A stretch of 64,000 nt of DNA, taken from the NCBI GenBank assembly GCA_002914845.1, contig JXTC01000048.1, positions 265,758-329,757 on the forward strand. The letters run 5' to 3'. Numbering within the stretch: position 1 is the first letter of the stretch; every line of letters starts with the position of its first letter. The position numbers were made by a program, and so were the translations under genes. Below are positions 59,192-64,000 of the stretch, piece by piece. The notes below the pieces were generated by a model, which ran no database searches, had not been told where the DNA came from, and worked only from the letters and a program-made list of their open reading frames with translations. This stretch comes from Trema orientale (taxonomy: Eukaryota > Streptophyta > Magnoliopsida > Rosales > Cannabaceae).

Positions 59192-60438
59192 GGTTATGTT
59201 TGGTAAGAAGAAAAGGGGAGAGGAAGAAAAATTTGATGGAAAAGTAGAAGGAAATTGAAAAATTAGGTTGTTTGGTAAGAGGGAAAAGGGAAAGGAAAGG
59301 AAAAAGGGAGAGAAAAATGGAAGGAAAAGATGGTGGGGCTCACATAAATATTTTTCACTCAAAAGTGGAAAGAAAATAGGAAGAAAAATGTTTTATTAGT
59401 GCATTGGTAAGTTAAATTACAAAACTAACCTTATACTTACCTTTAAATAACGAGAAATTATCACCAAAATACCCTCTGTTTTAAAAAAGTGTGAAAAAGA
59501 AACTTTGTGTTTTTGGAAATTCAAAATAAGTACTTTCTATTTAACGAAATTAAATTATCACTAACATACCATCTGTTTTAAAAAAGTGTGGAAAAAAACA
59601 CTTGTATTATTAAAAATTCAAAATAAATACCTTCTATTTGAATTATCATATTATTTACTATATTTGACTGGTCAAAGGCTTCAAAAAAATTAGTAAAATT
59701 AACATTTTACCCATATTATATTATTTTAAGAAACACACCACACTTGAAAATGAAGGGAGAGAATATACACATGGTCTAAATGCTCTTAGAAAAAAAACCA
59801 TTCTCTCCATTGTTGTAGCATAAATCTAGAAAAGAAAAAAGAAATCTAAAATTTTTGAAAATTTTGAAAGTGACAAAATTTCTAAAAATTTAAGATCTTT
59901 TTTTTCTTGTTTAGACTTGTGCAGCAACTATGGAGGAAAGATTTTTTTTTTTTTTTAGATCATATGTATTCTCTATTCCTTAATTTTCAAGTATGGTGTG
60001 TACCTTAAATTAATATAATAAAGGGTAAAATATTAATTTTACTAATTTTTTTGAAGTCTTTGAATGATATGATAATTTAAATAGAATGTATTTATTTTGA
60101 ATTTTCAATAATACAAGGATTTTTTTTCACACTTTCTAAAAACAGATGATATTTTAGTGATAATTTTCACTAAATAAAAGATACTTATTTTGAATTTCCA
60201 AAAATACAAGGTTTTTTTTCACATTTTTTCAAAACAGAGGGTATTTTAGTGATGATTTCTCTTAAATAATAGTAACATTGGGGATAAAATTGTCATTTTA
60301 AATTAAACTAACTTTCTTTTCTCTATACATACTAAATAACTATAAGGAAAAAACTATTTTTCTTTCCATCCTACACATTTTTTTCCTTCTTATTTTTTTG
60401 TTCTCTCCTATTTTCTTTCTTCTCTACCAAACATAGCC
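59192..60438. mobile_element. Harbinger-like foldback element, 1.25 kb
   Basis: The left end GGTTATGTTTGGTAAGAAG and the reverse-complemented right end GGCTATGTTTGGTAGAGAAG match the termini of the 418-bp MITE at 41388. The flanks are TGA and TTA, consistent with a decayed TTA TSD. Most of the length folds back: 59445-59835 pairs with about 59930-60290, sharing GTTTTAAAAAAGTGTG-like and AAATTCAAAATAA words that also recur directly within each arm. No transposase. Confidence 0.75.
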
Positions 60439-61342
60439 TTATAGAGAAATGGATGCATCAAGAAGTCTTTTGACCCAAGTCATCCTATAAAACAAATGAG
60501 ATTTTTTCTTTTTCTTTTTTTAAAGAAGGAAATGGAACAAAATTTAAGACCGGTTGTTATGCTCGACAGTCATAATTTTGTGATACTCTTAAACAAATAA
60601 TTCTAAAACTAATCATTACCAATAATAAAAAAAAAAAGGACCAAATTACTCGTACGTAGCTCCGACTCCCTCTTTTTAATGAGATCATATACAACATCTT
60701 CTCATCGTTCCTCTCGGAATTACTCAATGTGCCCAGAAATATACATTTTTAAAAATAAATAAATAAATAAATAGTGCATGTAATGGCAATGAGACATAAC
60801 TTTTATTTTTGAAAGACAATTTTTTTTTTTTTTTTTTGGAATGATAATATATCACTCATTACTATGATTTTGATAACATAATGGTGACCGGGTCGTGAAA
60901 TCAGTATGTAGAAAATATTTTGCGCAAACTTGAATATGAATAAGCCGGTAATCAATCTCACTGGTCCAAAATATTTACTAAGGATTATTCAAGTCAATGT
61001 AACCTTTCAATTTTATTTATTTACTTATTTTTAAATTTGTTGGGTGCGTTCAAGTCAGTATCTCATGAGGACCAGTCAAAATGTAAAAATAGAAAAGATA
61101 ATAGAGATTAATTACAGTTGGGATCACGTTAGTGCCTGCAATTTGCCTAATCTAATCATATATCTGTCCAAACACGATCCAATCATGATTCATGATGCTT
61201 AGAAGTTTAAAAGCCCCACTTAAGTCCATAATTAGTCAAAACAACGTCTTTTCTATCTATAAACCTTAGAATGAGTGGGATTCTATTTGATGCTTCCACT
61301 AACTTATCTAATACTTTATTACTTTTAGAGATTAATAAGAGC

Positions 61343-61351
<9 letters not shown>

Positions 61352-61391
<40 letters not shown>
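61352..61391. repeat. (TA)n microsatellite, ~20 units
   Basis: Uninterrupted TA dinucleotides followed by TTTGGGGGGCGG; self-complementary. Confidence 0.95.
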
Positions 61392-61394
<3 letters not shown>

Positions 61395-61449
61395 GGGGGC
61401 GGAATTGAACGAATATGTAAATGTAGGTAATAGTAGATATGGTGGACTG

Positions 61450-61806
61450 CTTTTGATGTGTTTGGTAGGAAGGAAGGAAAATAGGATGGAATGAAAAAAA
61501 ATCAAAGGAAGAGAAAATATATAAGATGGAAAAGAAAAAAAAGTGACTTTTTTTTTGGTTGTTTGGTACATAAAGGAAAAAGAACTAATTTATTTTATTA
61601 TGATTTTTTTGCCCTCATTATTAATATTTAAATTTAAAATGTAATGCTATTTAGTAAATTTAACTTTACTCATTACTTAAACAAGTTTTCCTTTCACTCT
61701 TTTCAATAATTTTGGAAGGAAATTTTTGTGCAGGCCTCATTAGTTTTTTTTTTTTTTTTTCCTTTTCATTTTCTCTTGTCTTTTCTTTTCCTTTCTACCA
61801 AACAAT
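61450..61806. mobile_element. Decayed TGTTTGGTA-type MITE
   Basis: Left GATGTGTTTGGTAGGAAGG and right CTTTCTACCAAACAATC are inverted counterparts in the style of the 41388 and 59192 elements, and the interior is purine-rich on the left and pyrimidine-rich on the right. A further TTGTTTGGTAC at ~61558 makes the true boundary uncertain; no TSD found. Confidence 0.4.
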
Positions 61807-63656
61807 CTTGAAATTTTCCCTCTATTTTCTTCTCAAACGCTTTCTCTACTCTCTTTTTTCCTTCTTTTGGAATAAAGTTGAAAAGAATAATAATAGTAAT
61901 GGCAGAAATAATATGTATTCAATTGTTTGGTTGATAGTTTAGATTAACTTTTGGAATGTTAAAAGAGAGATGGCACTTGGTAAGTTGGTAATGTAATATC
62001 CTAAGAATTTAATTGTATAAAGAATAGCTATTTTCCTTATGTTATTTGGGAATGACACTTCTATAAAGAGTAAACCCTCTAATTCTTCATTAACAAATTC
62101 AACTAACTGTACATCAGTTGGACTTATAAATTTATAGGCTAAACGGTCCCAAACAAAAATAGGAAACTAAAAAAAGTTAAGGACATGAAAATGAGATAAT
62201 GGAAACAGCCTAAATTTAATCGAAAAAGGAATATTTTACTCCCCTAAATCAAATCATAATATTACAAAATAAGAAGAATAATAAATTACTAAATTAAAAA
62301 CGCCTCCAAATTATGAAGTTTTCCATAATAGTAGTACTGCATAGAATAGAACCTCTATTATTTTAACCTATGAACATAAATCTTATCAACCCACTAGTTA
62401 CTTCATTGATCGTTAGGCACAATTTGTGCCTACTCTCTTAAATCCTTGATCAACATAGATATCTTAGCCTTCTTAAAAAAAAAAAAAGAAAAAAATCTTA
62501 GCTATATACTATATATTTAGGAAAAATCTAACCTAGGCACCCTTTATTTTCTCTCATCATGAGAGACTAAATAGTGAATTCCTATTTGTCCAAAATCTAT
62601 CCCGGACCCACCTGTAAAAAAAATTATGTAATTTAGGTTGTATTAGAATGAAATCCTTTTTCTTTTAAATGAAAAAAAAAAAAAAAACTAAATAACAACC
62701 CAATTCGTCTTCAACCTCTACCAAACCCAAAAAACCTAGTTCGTCCTCAACCTCAGCCATATCACATGATGGGCATCAACAGATAATAAAGGGGAAGTCG
62801 AATCTCCAAATCCTTCATAACCATGGGTAATTTTTTTAGAAAAACAAAATTATAGAAAAACAAACCAAAGAGAGAATTTGGGACTGTGAAAATATATTGA
62901 TTGGACTTTGGATCTTGATTTCTTCTCATATAAGACCGGGGTTTGGACCAAGGCGGTACCAATTTTTTCTAGAAACCACCTCGCCTTGCTGGAAAATCAG
63001 TTTCTAGTCAAACCCATTTCAGATTTGGTCCTGACCTTCCACAACACCATCCTATTCGGATTCGCCGTCTCCTGGAGATCCTGCGGCGAGACCCTTTTTG
63101 ACACTGCGCCGGAGAGATCGAACCTAGAAACCTTCGGTCTTTAAGGACCAGTAATTATATAACTCATCATCTCTCCCAAAGGGTCAGTCCCACTTGTACG
63201 GACTCGACAAGCACATGAGGAAATCGTTTAAGCTAAATAAATTGGAGGTGTGCAACGAACAACTGCCTCCTCACCAAAGTTTATACAACTGACCCCACCA
63301 TGTCAAATTCGAATCTGACGGTTCGAGAAAACTCTCTGATAGAGTGAAAAAAGAGACTCCTAGGTTAGACGATTCCATTTATTTATACCAAAGAAAAAAA
63401 AAGTGATTAAACAGAAAAGGGAGTAAAAAGCTGGGGCCTTACTCGAGGTAAACACTTGGAGCACATTTGAAAAGAAGAAACCAAAAGAAAAACATTTGCA
63501 ATTGGATTTCATCATTGCACTCAGCCCAAGAAACATGCATTTGGGCAGGCAATTCTTTATGGTGAAGAGATAGCAGAGAAGAGACTTTTATCAAGGACAT
63601 TATACTATTACTACTACCATCCAATATACAAGCTTATGCTCTACAAAGCTATGAAA

Positions 63657-63670
63657 ATGCCACGTGGCAT
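63657..63670. promoter_or_regulatory. Perfect palindromic G-box (ABRE-like)
   Basis: ATGCCACGTGGCAT is a 14-bp exact palindrome centred on CACGTG, the site bound by plant bZIP and bHLH factors. It lies ~330 bp upstream of a possible start codon at 63986, a plausible promoter position. Binding is inferred from the motif only. Confidence 0.55.
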
Positions 63671-63985
63671 AGAAAGAGAGAGATTGGGGAGATTGGCATG
63701 ATGACATGGGGACAAAAAGTTGACCAAAGTGGGGTGGTAATTTTCAAAGTGGGCCCAGGACATTCCTTTCCGATTGAGCTACCTATTTGAAAAATGTAAA
63801 ATTGTTCAATCTAGTTTATAGCAATATATTATTCCATTTTGGACTAATTTAACAAATGAGTGAATTCTTCCTTGTGTTCACACCTTTGAGAAGAAAAAGA
63901 GTGTCAGAGTGTTAGATTTCATATTTAATGCACAAAAGCTCTGAAGCTCCAACAAAAACTGGTTCAGCTTTGAAAAACAATCACC

Positions 63986-64000
63986 ATGAGAAAAAGCAAA
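63986..64000 (+). CDS. Possible start of a gene running out of the window
   Basis: TCACCATGAGAAAAAGCAAA at the end of the window offers an ATG in a good plant context (ACC before ATG) with five open codons (MRKSK). The G-box and otherwise unusually regular upstream DNA support a promoter here. Five codons cannot identify a protein. Confidence 0.25.

Larger units (their letters stand above)
60439..63656. other. Intergenic, AT-rich; repeats, no certain gene
   Basis: Contains a T17 run (60822-60838), a (TA)n microsatellite, a decayed TGTTTGGTA-ended repeat (about 61450-61806) and, at 62940-63144, a less AT-rich patch with a 78-codon + frame from 62908 that I cannot relate to any family. From 63150 to 63400 the sequence is also less AT-rich but shows no conserved coding. 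Confidence 0.45.

Noticed and set aside
62908..63144. 78-codon + frame in a less AT-rich patch
   Set aside because: No recognisable family, no clear exon neighbours and no promoter; kept only as a note in the intergenic entry.

Overview
The window is nuclear DNA from a flowering plant, almost certainly a eudicot. Genes have many short exons and GT-AG introns. Intergenic DNA is very AT-rich, with long A/T runs and microsatellites. The proteins belong to plant families (PHO1, membrane long-chain alcohol oxidase, an At4g14310-type WD40 protein, a glycine-rich cell-wall protein), and the transposons are typical of plants. No species can be named from the sequence alone. Exon boundaries were set by reading splice sites and frame by eye; no database search was run.

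Layout. 1-6.3 kb: the 3' two thirds of a PHO1;H1-like phosphate exporter gene on +, its 5' end lying before the window. 6.7-12.3 kb: a complete three-exon long-chain fatty alcohol oxidase gene on -, convergent with PHO1. 12.3-21.4 kb: gene-poor DNA with a Mutator-like MITE (15757-16288) and a tRNA-derived SINE (~19990-20293). 21.4-24.9 kb: a three-exon gene on - for a KIN14B-interacting-protein/WD40 homologue. 25.2-33.0 kb: stacked non-autonomous DNA transposons, several with clean target-site duplications (TSDs): MULE 25159-26310, hAT 26339-26873, Harbinger-like 27905-29646, hAT 32446-33049. 33-39 kb: AT-rich DNA with small MITEs and a (TAA)n/(TTA)n hairpin. 39.3-39.7 kb: a small intronless conserved plant gene on -. 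41.4-44 kb: a Tourist-like MITE, a 712-bp tandem duplication and a 37-bp G run. 45818-50826: a rearranged Ty1/copia element. 51-54.7 kb: tandem repeats, a poly(A)-ended retroposon, a second SINE and a MITE pair. 55.4-56.6 kb: an intronless glycine-rich secreted protein gene on +. 57-64 kb: repeats, a 1.25-kb foldback element and, at the right edge, what may be the promoter and first codons of another gene.

The host genes show no operon-like or pathway link; they are independent plant genes separated by transposon-rich DNA. The most unusual object is the copia element. Its two outer ends are both the U5 (3') end of the LTR in opposite orientation. Its coding region is split into two head-to-head parts. 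Yet it is bounded by a perfect 5-bp TSD (CATAT), so the rearrangement seems to have existed before, or formed during, integration. A second notable object is a row of three ~40-bp palindromes at 49-50-bp spacing inside the Harbinger-like element.
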